A program made the translations under genes and the position numbers. Of a stretch of DNA of 64,000 nucleotides, positions 7,930-15,683 are shown one piece after another. The notes under the pieces were generated by a model. That model saw only the letters and a program-made list of their open reading frames with translations. It did not search any database and was not told where the DNA came from. The stretch comes from an uncultured Pseudomonadota bacterium (GTDB lineage Bacteria > Myxococcota_A > UBA9160 > PR03). The DNA lies in the NCBI GenBank assembly GCA_900696485.1, contig CAADGG010000084.1, positions 17,630 through 81,629 of the forward strand. Reading direction: 5' to 3'. The number at the start of each line of letters is the position of its first letter. The stretch's first letter is position 1.

Positions 7930-9545
7930 TCCGGCTCGACGAGGACTCGCTTCAGGATCTTGCCGGTCGGGTTGCGCGGCAATGCGTCGAGGAAGACGAT
8001 CTCGCGCGGCACCTTGTAGCGCGCGAGATTGACCTTCACGTGCTGCTTGAGCGCCTCGCCGTCGGCCGTCGCGCCGTCTCGCAGCACGACGAAGGCCTTC
8101 AGCCGCTGGCCGAACTCGTCGTCCGGCACGCCGAGCACGGCCGCTTCGACGACGTCGTCGTGATCGGCGAGCAGGTCCTCGACCTCGCGTGGGAAGACGT
8201 TCTCGCCGCCGGAGATGATCATGTCGTCATCGCGGCCGTCGACGAACAGGAGGCCGTGCTCGTCGAAGTGCCCGACGTCGCCGCTCGACATGAGCCCGCC
8301 GATCCGTTCCTTGTTCCCGCCGCCGGTGTAGCCGTCGAACTGATTCTGGTTGCCGACGAAGATCCGTCCCGTCGTGCCGGCGGGGACTTCCTGGCCGTGC
8401 TCGTCGAGGATGCGGACGGTGACGCCGCGCGGCGGGCGACCCGCGGTGCCCGGCTCCGCGCGCAGTTCGTCCGGCATCGCGACGGTCGCGATCGCGACCT
8501 CGGTGGAGCCGTACAGGTTGTAGAGGTTGCCGCCGAACCGATCCATCCAGCGCCGCGCCAGCTCGCCCGGAAGCGAGGAGCCGCTCGCGCACACCAGCTC
8601 GAGCGAGGAGCAGTCGTACCGTCGCAGCGTCTCGGCGCCGAGGTTCAGGATCCGCTGCATCATCACCGGCACGACGGCCAGCACGGCGGGACGCTCGCGC
8701 TCGATCATCGCCAGCGTCTGCTCCGGATCGAAGCGGCGCTGGAAGCACACCGTACAGCCGAGCAGGCTCGCGAACAGCAGGTGCGCGCCGCCCCAGGAGT
8801 GGAAGGTCGGGGCGACGATGAAGTTGCGCGTGCCGGCCCGCAGCGGCATACGGCCGAACAGGCCGACGAGCGCGTCGATGCCCTGGCTCTTCGGCGAGCG
8901 CTGCGCGCCTTTGGGCGTGCCGGTGGTCCCCGAAGTGAGGATCGTCGTCCGGCCCGGCGCCGGCGGCGGCTCGACGGGCGCATCGTCGTGGCGGCGCGCC
9001 AGCGCGTCGATCGTCGGCTCGGCGCGATCGCCCTCGGACCAGGTGAGGATCCGCTCGAGGCCGCCGGCGCCGTGCTCGACGATGTCGCGGAACTCGTCGT
9101 CGAACAAGATCACCTTCGAGCCCTCGCGCGCGACGACTTCGGCGAGCTGCGGGCCGGCGAACCCGGTGTTCAGCAGCAGCGTATTGGCGCCGATCTTGTC
9201 GAGGGCCATCTGGGCCTGGACGAAACCGCGATGGTTGCGGGCGAACAGGCCGACGCCGTCGCCCGGGCCGATGCCGGCGGCGCGCAGCCCGCGCGCGATC
9301 GCGTTCGTCGTGCGCTCGAGTTCTCCGAACGTGAGCGCGCCGGCGTCGTCGAGGATGGCCGTGGCGTCCGGGGTGCGGGCCGCGGCCGCGCTGAAGCCGG
9401 CGGCGGTCGTCGTCCCGTACTTGCGCGCCGCAGCGGCGAAGGTGCGCAGGAAGCGCGGACGCAGGAAGCCGGACGATCCGAGGACCGAAACGGTCTCCTG
9501 CAGCCGCGCGAGCGTGCCTCCCTGACCGGTGCCTCTGAGACTCAT
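7926..9545 (-). CDS. Acyl-CoA synthetase (AMP-forming, FadD-like)
   Basis: A 539-residue ANL-superfamily enzyme. The P-loop-like motif is TSGTTGTPKG (about 209-218), the substrate-adenylate motif YGSTE, the hinge GRDDD, GGENVFP follows, and the thioester-state Lys is in NPTGKILKR at the C-terminus. It activates a fatty or other carboxylic acid to its CoA thioester with ATP. The N-terminal 60 residues precede the usual core, as in FadD2-like mycobacterial proteins. It is divergent from the enoyl-CoA hydratase at 10002, with a 456-bp repeat-bearing spacer between them. Confidence 0.92.
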   Translation of the reverse strand: MSLRGTGQGGTLARLQETVSVLGSSGFLRPRFLRTFAAAARKYGTTTAAGFSAAAARTPDATAILDDAGALTFGELERTTNAIARGLRAAGIGPGDGVGLFARNHRGFVQAQMALDKIGANTLLLNTGFAGPQLAEVVAREGSKVILFDDEFRDIVEHGAGGLERILTWSEGDRAEPTIDALARRHDDAPVEPPPAPGRTTILTSGTTGTPKGAQRSPKSQGIDALVGLFGRMPLRAGTRNFIVAPTFHSWGGAHLLFASLLGCTVCFQRRFDPEQTLAMIERERPAVLAVVPVMMQRILNLGAETLRRYDCSSLELVCASGSSLPGELARRWMDRFGGNLYNLYGSTEVAIATVAMPDELRAEPGTAGRPPRGVTVRILDEHGQEVPAGTTGRIFVGNQNQFDGYTGGGNKERIGGLMSSGDVGHFDEHGLLFVDGRDDDMIISGGENVFPREVEDLLADHDDVVEAAVLGVPDDEFGQRLKAFVVLRDGATADGEALKQHVKVNLARYKVPREIVFLDALPRNPTGKILKRVLVEPD

Positions 9546-9640
9546 CCGGACAGGTGGTAGCTTGCCGGCGCTCCCGGCTCAAATCGGCGCTCGAGAGGCT
9601 TCTCGGGCGGGCGCGCATCGGCGGCGGTCGGGAGAGCCGC

Positions 9641-9719
9641 GGCTGATGAATGGGCAGCGACGGTTGAACGGGCAGCGGCTGATGAATGGGCAGCGACGGT
9701 TGAACGGGCAGCGGCTGAT
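9641..9719. repeat. 36-bp tandem repeat (two units plus partial)
   Basis: Units begin at 9641, 9677 and 9713 (period exactly 36), and the third is only begun. Each unit is itself two diverged 18-mers sharing a TGAAYGGGCAGC core, so the array looks like an 18-bp minisatellite that later doubled. It lies 15 bp from the inverted-repeat element. Confidence 0.9.
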
Positions 9720-9733
9720 CGGGCTCGGAGACG

Positions 9734-9843
9734 GGCGGGAGGCGCACACCCTGCGCCGAGGTCCTCGGCGGACGAGGGGGTGGCCCTGCACGCCGGGGGG
9801 CGGGCCGCCTGCGGAGTTCGGCTCCGGGTGTGCGCCTCCCGCC
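9734..9843. repeat. Dispersed inverted-repeat element, copy 2 (110 bp)
   Basis: Arms at 9734-9751 and 9826-9843 are perfect 18-bp inverted repeats. They differ from copy 1 (1754-1864) by one transition in each arm, and the two changes compensate. The flank inside the left arm is conserved for about 24 bp with one mismatch. The flank inside the right arm (ending in CGGCTCCGGGTGT) is also conserved. This copy lies between divergent genes, so a simple terminator role does not explain both locations. Confidence 0.85.
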
Positions 9844-10001
9844 CGGCGAGGGGGGGGACTCGCCAACGGCGAGGTTCGGCGAGCGTGTGCGGTCGCTTCG
9901 ATGCGGCGGGCGGGGATCCGTCGGGTTCCCGGCCCTGCGCGGCGGCCGCGCCGGCGGCGTGAGTTGCTTATGCTGCCGATCCGCTCGAAGGAGTCTGCGC
10001 G

Positions 10002-10799
10002 ATGGGTTCACTCGAATTTTCCCGCATCCGGCTCGATCTCGAGGGCGGCGTGGCCACCCTCACGCTCACGCACCCGGAGGTGCTGAACGCGATCTCGCCC
10101 GAGATGCTCGGAGGTCTGCTCGGCGCGCTCGATGCGGCCGAGGATCCGGCGCATGAGGTCCGCTGCCTGCTGATGACCGGCGAGGGTCGCGCCTTCAGCG
10201 CCGGCGCGAACCTCGCGGGCGGCGGGCCGAGCGCCCGCGGGCGCGATCCCGGCTCGGTGCTCGAGACCCATTATCATCCGGTGTTCCGGCGCCTGCGGGA
10301 TCTCCGCATGCCGATCGTCAGCGCGGTGAACGGCGTGGCGGCCGGCGTCGGCATGAGCCTCGCGTTGATGGGCGACATGGTTCTCGCGGCCCGCAGCGCG
10401 TACTTCTTGCAAGCCTTCCGCCGCATCGGCCTGGTGCCGGACGGCGGCGCCACGTGGTTGTTGCCGCGCCTCATCGGCACGGCGCGCGCGAAGGAACTCT
10501 CGCTGCTCGGCGAGAGGCTGCCGGCCGAGCAGGCCCTCGCTTGGGGTCTGATCAACCGCGTCTACGCCGACGAGGATCTGATCCGAGAGGCGCGAACGCT
10601 GGCCGCCGAACTCGCCGCCGGTCCGACCCGTTCGCTGGCCGGCATCCGCCGCCTCTACTGGGCGAGCCCCGACAACACCTACGAGCAGCAGATCGACCTC
10701 GAGCGCAGCCTGCAGCGCGAAGCCGGACGGACGCAAGATGCCCGCGAAGGCGTGCAGGCATTCCTCGAAAAGCGCAAGCCGGTGTTCCGCGGTGAGTGA
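10002..10799 (+). CDS. Enoyl-CoA hydratase/isomerase (crotonase family)
   Basis: A 265-residue protein, full length for the family. ATG 10002 has GAAGGAG 7 nt upstream. The oxyanion-hole segments are RAFSAGANL and NGVAAGVGMSLAL. The second catalytic region reads RIGLVPDGGATWLLPRLIG, where Asp takes the place usually held by one Glu, as in PaaG-type isomerases. It ends with the common EGVQAFLEKRKPVF. It probably hydrates or isomerises an enoyl-CoA in beta-oxidation or an aromatic/alicyclic pathway. It starts opposite the acyl-CoA ligase. The next plus-strand gene, a porin, is 279 bp away and is likely a separate unit. Confidence 0.88.
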   Translation: MGSLEFSRIRLDLEGGVATLTLTHPEVLNAISPEMLGGLLGALDAAEDPAHEVRCLLMTGEGRAFSAGANLAGGGPSARGRDPGSVLETHYHPVFRRLRDLRMPIVSAVNGVAAGVGMSLALMGDMVLAARSAYFLQAFRRIGLVPDGGATWLLPRLIGTARAKELSLLGERLPAEQALAWGLINRVYADEDLIREARTLAAELAAGPTRSLAGIRRLYWASPDNTYEQQIDLERSLQREAGRTQDAREGVQAFLEKRKPVFRGE

Positions 10800-10911
10800 C
10801 GCAGCCGGCCGCTCCCCTCCTCTCCGCGCGTAACGGCGGTGCGATCGTCCGCTGGCCGACATCCGGACGGCGCGAGCCGCACGAAACCGCCCGTCCGCGC
10901 GGGCGACGTCG

Positions 10912-10968
10912 CGCGGATCGTGTCCTTCTCGCCGCCGCCCAGGCTCCGGCGGGAGGCCACGATCCGCG
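10912..10968. repeat. 11-bp inverted repeat in spacer
   Basis: Arms 10912-10922 and 10958-10968 are perfectly complementary, with a GC-rich 35-nt interior. They sit between the hydratase stop and the porin start. A rho-dependent or structural terminator is possible, but there is no T-tract. Further on, about 11015-11050, is the most AT-rich stretch of the spacer and the likelier place for the porin promoter. Confidence 0.4.
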
Positions 10969-11078
10969 GCGTAGCCGGAGGCCGCTCCGAAAGCCGCGGA
11001 CTTGGAGACGTGGGCGTCGAAATCATTCGAAGGTTTCTATCACTTTTGTGTGTGTCTATGCAGGGAGAGGAAGAGAGC

Positions 11079-12521
11079 ATGAGCGGGTTGGGAAGCAAGA
11101 TCCGAACGGCCCTTGGCGCCGCGCTGGCATTTGTCTGCTGTCTCGCCGGGCCGGCCACGGCGCAGACGCCGAACGGCTTCCGCACCACGCCGACGATCGG
11201 CTACAAGAACGGCGATCACCGGATCGACTTCGGCTTCTCCTTCCGGGCGCGCCCGGAGTATTGGAAGGCGTTTCGCAACGACGAGGATGTCTACGCCGGG
11301 CTGCGGACCCGTGCACGACTCCAGTATGCGTGGCGCGAACAGTGGATTGCCACCGTCGAAGGGCAGCTCATGCAGTTGCTCGGCATGGACCGGACGTCGA
11401 GCGGCGCGGCGGCGGTGTATCGCAACGCGAACGACGGCCGCCACGATGCATGGCAGCTTCATCTGCGTCAGGCGCACCTCGAGTGGAAGCCGATGCCGAC
11501 GCTGTTCCTGCGCGGCGGCCGCCAGGACGTGAAGCTCGGCGCAGAAGTCGGTTACAGCGAGCCGGACTGGCATTACGTCAAGAACGCGCGGCTCGCCGAG
11601 CGGCTGATCGGCACGGTCGGCTGGAGTCATGTCGAACGCTCGACGGACGCGCTCACCGGCGGCTACGACTTCGGCGCCCACCGCGTAGATCTCTTCGCGG
11701 GACGCCCGACGACCGGCGCGTTCACCGTCGACAAGGGCATGCGCCCGCTGCACGACATCCTCTACACCGGGGGGGCCTGGACCGGCAAGCGCGGGAGCCT
11801 GATCCCGGACACGGAACTCTCGCTGTTCGGGATCCTCTATGACGATGACCGCGAGCTGCGCCGGGGCGGCCTCGACGACGGCGTCACCATCTACACGATC
11901 GGTGCGTCGTGGCTCGGCATCTACGACGCCGGACCCGGCCGCGCCGACCTGCTGCTGTGGGTCGCCGGGCAGGGGGGAGAATTCTCCGACGCCGACCACA
12001 GCGCCGCCGCCGGCATCGCCGAGTTCGGCTACCAGATGCCGCAGTGGCCGGGGAGGCCGTGGCTGCGCGCCGGCGTGAACGTCGCCTCGGGTGATGGCGA
12101 TCCCACCGACGGAACGCACCACACCTTCTTCAACCTGCTGCCGACCAATCACTTCTACTACGGGTTCGCCGATCAGCTCGCCTTCCAGAACCTGATCAAT
12201 CCGTTTTTGCAGTTGCGGCTCGCCCCGCACGCGAAGGTGGGCCTCAACTTCTTCGTGCACTGGTTCCAACTCATGAACGACGACGATGCGCGCTACGCGG
12301 GGACGGGCGCCTTCGACCGTAAGGGCTTCGGCTTCACCGCGCAGAATGCGGCCGGGCAGACGGACGTCGGCGTCGAGTACGACATCGTCGCGACGCTGGC
12401 GCTGCATCGCACCACGACGGTCGAGTTCGGCTTCTCGTTTCTCGACGGCGGGGACGTGTTCCGCAACCAGCCCGATCGCGACGTGACGTTCGCGTACGCG
12501 TCGTTCGAGTTCAGATACTGA
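11079..12521 (+). CDS. Outer-membrane porin, alginate-export family
   Basis: A 480-residue protein from ATG 11079, behind GGAAGAGAG; ATG 11058 is an in-frame alternative. Residues 1-28 form a Sec signal peptide (basic start, hydrophobic core, ending in ATAQ). The mature part alternates amphipathic beta-strands rich in aromatic residues and ends with FEFRY, the C-terminal aromatic that BAM recognises. Motifs such as FRARPEYW, RARLQY and LRGGRQ are typical of the Alginate_exp (AlgE-like) barrel family. It likely forms a passive outer-membrane channel for an anionic or hydrophobic substrate. It stands alone in its transcription unit, so no substrate can be inferred from context. Confidence 0.85.
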   Translation: MSGLGSKIRTALGAALAFVCCLAGPATAQTPNGFRTTPTIGYKNGDHRIDFGFSFRARPEYWKAFRNDEDVYAGLRTRARLQYAWREQWIATVEGQLMQLLGMDRTSSGAAAVYRNANDGRHDAWQLHLRQAHLEWKPMPTLFLRGGRQDVKLGAEVGYSEPDWHYVKNARLAERLIGTVGWSHVERSTDALTGGYDFGAHRVDLFAGRPTTGAFTVDKGMRPLHDILYTGGAWTGKRGSLIPDTELSLFGILYDDDRELRRGGLDDGVTIYTIGASWLGIYDAGPGRADLLLWVAGQGGEFSDADHSAAAGIAEFGYQMPQWPGRPWLRAGVNVASGDGDPTDGTHHTFFNLLPTNHFYYGFADQLAFQNLINPFLQLRLAPHAKVGLNFFVHWFQLMNDDDARYAGTGAFDRKGFGFTAQNAAGQTDVGVEYDIVATLALHRTTTVEFGFSFLDGGDVFRNQPDRDVTFAYASFEFRY

Positions 12522-12590
12522 ACGTGGACCCGCTCCTCCCGCGCGCCGGCGGCGGCGGCGGGACCCTGGCGCTCGTGAACGGAGACGGCC

Positions 12591-12826
12591 GGCACGCTCG
12601 ACTGCGCGGTGGACGGCTCGCTGTACGCGGCGTTCCCGCTCGGCGGGCTCCACACGAGCCCGATGGCGCGGCCCTGACGCCGGCGGGCGACCCGATCCGG
12701 GGCCTCTCCGCGGCCGGACGCACGACGGCCTGCCTCGCCGCGCCGGGCGATGCGAGCGGCCTGTCGCTCGGCGACGGCGCCTGCTTCGGCCGCCGGGCCG
12801 GCCGGACCCCGCAACGCGGCGCTTGA
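12591..12826 (+). pseudogene. C-terminal remnant of an FAD-dependent oxidoreductase (KstD/fumarate-reductase-like)
   Basis: Two frames together spell the end of a flavoprotein. From 12591, frame 3 reads TLDCAVDGSLYAAFPLGGLHTSP. At 12662 the homology moves to frame 2 with DGAALTPAGDPIRGL, then SAAGRTTACLA and GDASGLSLGDGACFGRRAGR. The expected family C-terminus is of the type GLYAAGRTT...SGxSLGDGxFFGRRAGR. One base has been lost at about 12660. Upstream, frame 3 has a TGA at 12576-12578 and no FAD-binding N-terminus is present, so this is a decayed fragment. The 359-bp gap between the porin (12521) and the SDR (12881) holds nothing else I recognise. Confidence 0.75.
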
Positions 12827-12880
12827 AGATCCCGTCCGCGACGCGCAGTATCTCGCTCACCAAGAGGAGGACGAACCCGC

Positions 12881-13645
12881 ATGGCATTCCACGGCAAGGT
12901 GGCTCTGGTGACGGGCGCCGCGAGCGGCATGGGCCGGCTCTCGTCGCGCCGGCTCGCCGCGGGCGGCGCTCGGGTTGCGGCGCTCGACGTCAACGACGCG
13001 GGTCTTCGCGAAACCGGCGGCGATGACGAACGGATCCGGCCCTACGCGGTCGACGTCACCGACGCGCCGGCCGTCGCCGAAACCGTCCGGCGCATCGAGG
13101 CGGAGCTCGGTCCGATCGACCGCGTGATGAACGCGGCGGCGATCATGCCGACGGAGCGGCTACTGAACCAGGACGCCGACCTCGTCAACCGCATCATGGC
13201 GATCAACTACGGCGGCACGGTGAACGTCACGCTGGCCGTGCTGCCCGGCATGCTGCAGCGCGGCCGCGGCGACCTCGTGAACTTCGCATCGGTGGCCGGC
13301 TGGCTTCCGACGCTCCACTTCGGCGCGTACAACGCCTCCAAGTTCGCCGTGGTCGCGTTCACCGAGGTGCTCTACCACGAGAACCGCAACGCCGGGGTGC
13401 GCTTTGCGTGCGTGTGCCCGCCGCCGGTCGCGACGCCGCTGCTCGACCAGGCGAAGTCGCAGCCGAAGGTCCTGGACCAGATCCCGGCGATCGCGCCGGA
13501 GACGGTGCTCGACGCGATCGAACGCGACCTCGAACGCGGCCGGCTGATGGTCTTCCCGGACCGCAATGCCGCATGGACGGTCTGGATACGCCGTCATCTG
13601 CCGCGCCTGCTGTGGTGGAACATCCATCGCGTGGAAGGCTTCTAG
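12881..13645 (+). CDS. Short-chain dehydrogenase/reductase (SDR)
   Basis: A 254-residue classical SDR with AAGAGGAGG upstream of ATG 12881. The cofactor motif is TGAASGMG (residues 11-18), Asp after beta-2 (ALDVND) suggests NAD(H) preference, and the structural motif is NAAA in place of NNAG. The catalytic Ser is in NFASVAGW and the Tyr-Lys pair is in YNASK. A hydrophobic, Trp-rich C-terminus (RRHLPRLLWW) suggests membrane or lipid proximity. It oxidises or reduces a hydroxyl/keto group. Next to a flavoprotein remnant of steroid-dehydrogenase type it may once have belonged to a sterol or lipid pathway. That is inference. Confidence 0.88.
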   Translation: MAFHGKVALVTGAASGMGRLSSRRLAAGGARVAALDVNDAGLRETGGDDERIRPYAVDVTDAPAVAETVRRIEAELGPIDRVMNAAAIMPTERLLNQDADLVNRIMAINYGGTVNVTLAVLPGMLQRGRGDLVNFASVAGWLPTLHFGAYNASKFAVVAFTEVLYHENRNAGVRFACVCPPPVATPLLDQAKSQPKVLDQIPAIAPETVLDAIERDLERGRLMVFPDRNAAWTVWIRRHLPRLLWWNIHRVEGF

Positions 13646-13790
13646 CGGCGCCGGCGACGGAGCCTGGTGCGAGCGCCACACGCCGACGAGCTTTGCCGAG
13701 CGGCTCGCGCAGGGCGACGTCGAGTTCGACGACCCCGTCGCGGGCCCGCGCGGCCGCCCACGTCGGCCGGACAAAGCGTCGCAGCCTCCG

Positions 13791-13871
13791 CTGTCGGCAA
13801 CCCGACAGATGCGCGGCCGCGAGCGATTCGCAATAGTGCCCGCCGGCTGCGGGGAAGTGGGGAAACGCCAC
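13791..13871 (+). promoter_or_regulatory. Three consecutive hairpins in the leader of the copper cassette
   Basis: Between the SDR stop and ATG 13896 the plus strand can form a 7-bp stem with a 4-nt loop (13791-13797/13802-13808), then stems 13839-13842/13850-13853 and 13857-13860/13868-13871. The last ends 25 nt before the start. I do not recognise a known riboswitch. It could be a structured 5' leader or simply GC-rich sequence. Confidence 0.25.
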
Positions 13872-13895
13872 CACGGGTCGATGGGAGTTCCCGGG

Positions 13896-14435
13896 ATGAC
13901 GTCCCGGATCGCAAGCGCGGAGTCCGTGACCGACGGCCGAGCAGTCGATTCGGAAGCCGGGACTCGCCTGCGCGGGATCCGCGCCTGGATCCTGCGCCGG
14001 AGTCGGCGCCCCCGCGTACTGGCCGTGCTGGCCATCTACCTCCTGGCCGCTGCGGCGCCCTGTCCCGCCCCGGCCTTGCGCGGCGCCGAAGCGACCGCGC
14101 GCAGCGCCGTGCGCACCCGGGCTCCCGACGCCGCCCACGCCGCCCATCCCGGTCACGGTCCGGCCGCGCACGCCGCCGGACCGACGGCGCCGAGCGGAGC
14201 GGACGGCGCGACGGAGGCCGACTGCGAGCGCCCGTTGCCGCTGTGGACCGGCCATTGCCGCTGCGGCTGCGGCGAGCGCCAGACCCCGCTCGCGTCCTCG
14301 CTCGGCTTCGTCCTGCTGCTCGCGAAGAGAACGGCGCCACCCCGTCTCGACTCCGTACTCGCGCCGCACCTCGGCGCGCCCCGCCTGCCGGTGGCACCGG
14401 CAGGCGCGATCGATCACGTCCCACTGCCGGCGTAG
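13896..14435 (+). CDS. Small exported His/Cys-rich protein of a copper-uptake cassette (unknown family, DUF2946-like)
   Basis: A 179-residue protein from ATG 13896 with GGGAG 8 nt upstream. A basic N-terminus precedes a hydrophobic helix (VLAVLAIYLLAAAAPCPAP, about residues 46-64), so it is exported or anchored. The next segment is rich in His and Ala (HAAHPGHGPAAHAAG). A Cys/His cluster follows (DCERPLPLWTGHCRCGCGE) with four Cys in 20 residues. A second hydrophobic stretch is SSLGFVLLLAK. It is followed by TonB and an OprC-like copper receptor. Small proteins of this style near copper receptors are often annotated DUF2946; I cannot confirm the family here. A metal-binding or chaperone role in the periplasm is inferred from composition and context. 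Confidence 0.6.
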   Translation: MTSRIASAESVTDGRAVDSEAGTRLRGIRAWILRRSRRPRVLAVLAIYLLAAAAPCPAPALRGAEATARSAVRTRAPDAAHAAHPGHGPAAHAAGPTAPSGADGATEADCERPLPLWTGHCRCGCGERQTPLASSLGFVLLLAKRTAPPRLDSVLAPHLGAPRLPVAPAGAIDHVPLPA

Positions 14436-14544
14436 CTCCCTGCGCCGTCGTCCGGGTGGATCCGGACGCCCACGGCCCCGTTCCGGGGCGACGGGCGTCC
14501 GCGTCGCCCGCTTTCCGTGATCTCCGCATCCGGGAGATTCCCCC

Positions 14545-15612
14545 GTGGAACCTCGCCCTCGCGGAGTCGTCGCGGCCCGTCTCGCAGCGCGACGGACCGC
14601 GCGGCGCCGTCGCGCGGGCGCGCATCCGAACGATGCGCGCCGCGTGTCCCGAAGCTTCCTGCCGGCTCGTACCGGCGGGCCGCCGCTGCCGCCGGCTGCG
14701 CCGCGGCGGCGGGCGTTCGCCGTGGCGCTCGGGCTCTCCGCGCTAATCCATGCGACGCTGCTCGTCACGGCGACGGACCGCCGGGCCGGATTCGACGGTG
14801 AACCGATTCCGATCCCCATCGCGTGGCTGGAGGGGGTCGCGACCGGCAGCGCCGAGGGGCCCGGGGCTCCGGGCACGCGCACCGCAGCGTCCCCGCTCGA
14901 GGATCCGGCGCCGGAGCCCGGGCCGGACCTGCCGATTCCGGCCGCCGCCCCGGCGCCCGCTCCGCGGCCCCGCGCGCTGCCGGCCTCCCGCCAGCAGCCC
15001 GCGCCGCGCGCCGCCACCCGCGCGCCCGAAACCAGGACCAGGACCGAGACCAAGACCGCGATCAAGACCGAAATCGAGACCAAGACCGAGATCGGGATCG
15101 AGATCGGGATCGAGACCGGGATCGAGACCGAGATCGAGACCGAGATCGAGACCGAGATCAGGAACGAGATCGAGATCGAGATCGAGACCGAGATCGGGAA
15201 CCGGAACGAGATCGGAATCAGAACCGGGATCGGAAGCAGAACCGCGACCGAGACTGGGACTGGAACCGGAACCTGGGCGGCCGGGGCCGAGACCGGCGGA
15301 CCGGGCGTCGCATCGGTCCCCGGCGGCGGCCGGCTCGTGACCGGCGTCCTGCCGCGCGCCCGCCATCGGCCGGCCCCGGTTTACCCGCACGAGGCGCGCC
15401 GGCGCGGGCGCACCGGCACCAGCGCGATCCGCCTCCGCATCGCCGCAGACGGTCGCGTGCTCGAGGCGCAGGTCCATCGCACGGCCGGCGACGCCCGTCT
15501 CGATGCCGCGGCGCTCTCCGCCGTCCGCCGCTGGCGCTTCGAACCGTCGCCACCCGGTGTCGACTGGAGGGAGCAGTGGTTTCTCGTGCCGATCGAGTTT
15601 CGCCTCCAGTGA
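14545..15612 (+). CDS. tonB: TonB energy-transducing protein with hexanucleotide-repeat linker
   Basis: A 355-residue protein when started at GTG 14545 (CGGGAG 8 nt upstream); GTG 14644 is an alternative. A single N-terminal helix (FAVALGLSALIHATLLV, about residues 53-69) includes the His of TonB membrane anchors. A Pro/Ala-rich stretch follows. Then comes an unusual linker of alternating Thr/Ile-Glu dipeptides (about 163-243), encoded by degenerate GAGATC/GAGACC hexamers. The C-terminal domain (about 265-355) has VYPHEARRRG, DGRVLEAQVHRTAG, LDAAALSAVRRWRFEP, as in TonB family proteins. It couples the inner-membrane ExbBD proton motor (not in the window) to the receptor encoded next. Confidence 0.85.
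   Translation: MEPRPRGVVAARLAARRTARRRRAGAHPNDARRVSRSFLPARTGGPPLPPAAPRRRAFAVALGLSALIHATLLVTATDRRAGFDGEPIPIPIAWLEGVATGSAEGPGAPGTRTAASPLEDPAPEPGPDLPIPAAAPAPAPRPRALPASRQQPAPRAATRAPETRTRTETKTAIKTEIETKTEIGIEIGIETGIETEIETEIETEIRNEIEIEIETEIGNRNEIGIRTGIGSRTATETGTGTGTWAAGAETGGPGVASVPGGGRLVTGVLPRARHRPAPVYPHEARRRGRTGTSAIRLRIAADGRVLEAQVHRTAGDARLDAAALSAVRRWRFEPSPPGVDWREQWFLVPIEFRLQ
15029..15274 (+). repeat. Degenerate hexanucleotide array inside tonB
   Basis: About forty GAGATC/GAGACC-like hexamers, degenerate at the edges, with no stop in any forward frame. Read in the tonB frame it gives T/I-E dipeptides. Frame +3 gives Asp-Arg repeats and frame +2 gives Arg-Pro/Arg-Ser repeats. Because the unit is six bases, gain or loss of units changes linker length without shifting frame. 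Confidence 0.9.
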
Positions 15613-15683
15613 GGCGGCCGGATCGGTGCGCCGGCGCCCGTCTGCAGACGGGCCATCGAACGACCATCCAAGGAGGAAGCGAG

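Larger units (their letters stand above)
9546..10001. other. 456-bp intergenic spacer with repeats
   Basis: No coding gene is supported here. It holds the upstream regions of the divergent acyl-CoA ligase and enoyl-CoA hydratase, a 36-bp tandem repeat (9641-9719), the second copy of the 110-bp inverted-repeat element (9734-9843), and the GAAGGAG ribosome-binding site of the hydratase at about 9988-9994. The open frames crossing it are low-complexity Gly/Arg/Pro translations of the repeats. Confidence 0.7.

Noticed and set aside
6849..9560. 903-residue plus-strand frame across the esterase and the acyl-CoA ligase
   Set aside because: It runs out of frame with the esterase and antisense to the ligase, both strongly supported. 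It shows no motif of its own.
13660..13895. Cobalamin riboswitch before the TonB/receptor genes
   Set aside because: The characteristic B12-box order and the AGCCAGGAGACCTGCC-like core are absent on the plus strand. The partial resemblance of GCGAATC and CTGTC is on the wrong strand.
15029..15274. Long Asp-Arg repeat protein continuing into the TonB receptor frame (open from 14823 to 17894)
   Set aside because: The frame is open only because the hexamer array lacks stops. The TonB anchor and C-terminal domain are both in frame +1, and the receptor has its own ribosome-binding site and signal peptide at 15684.
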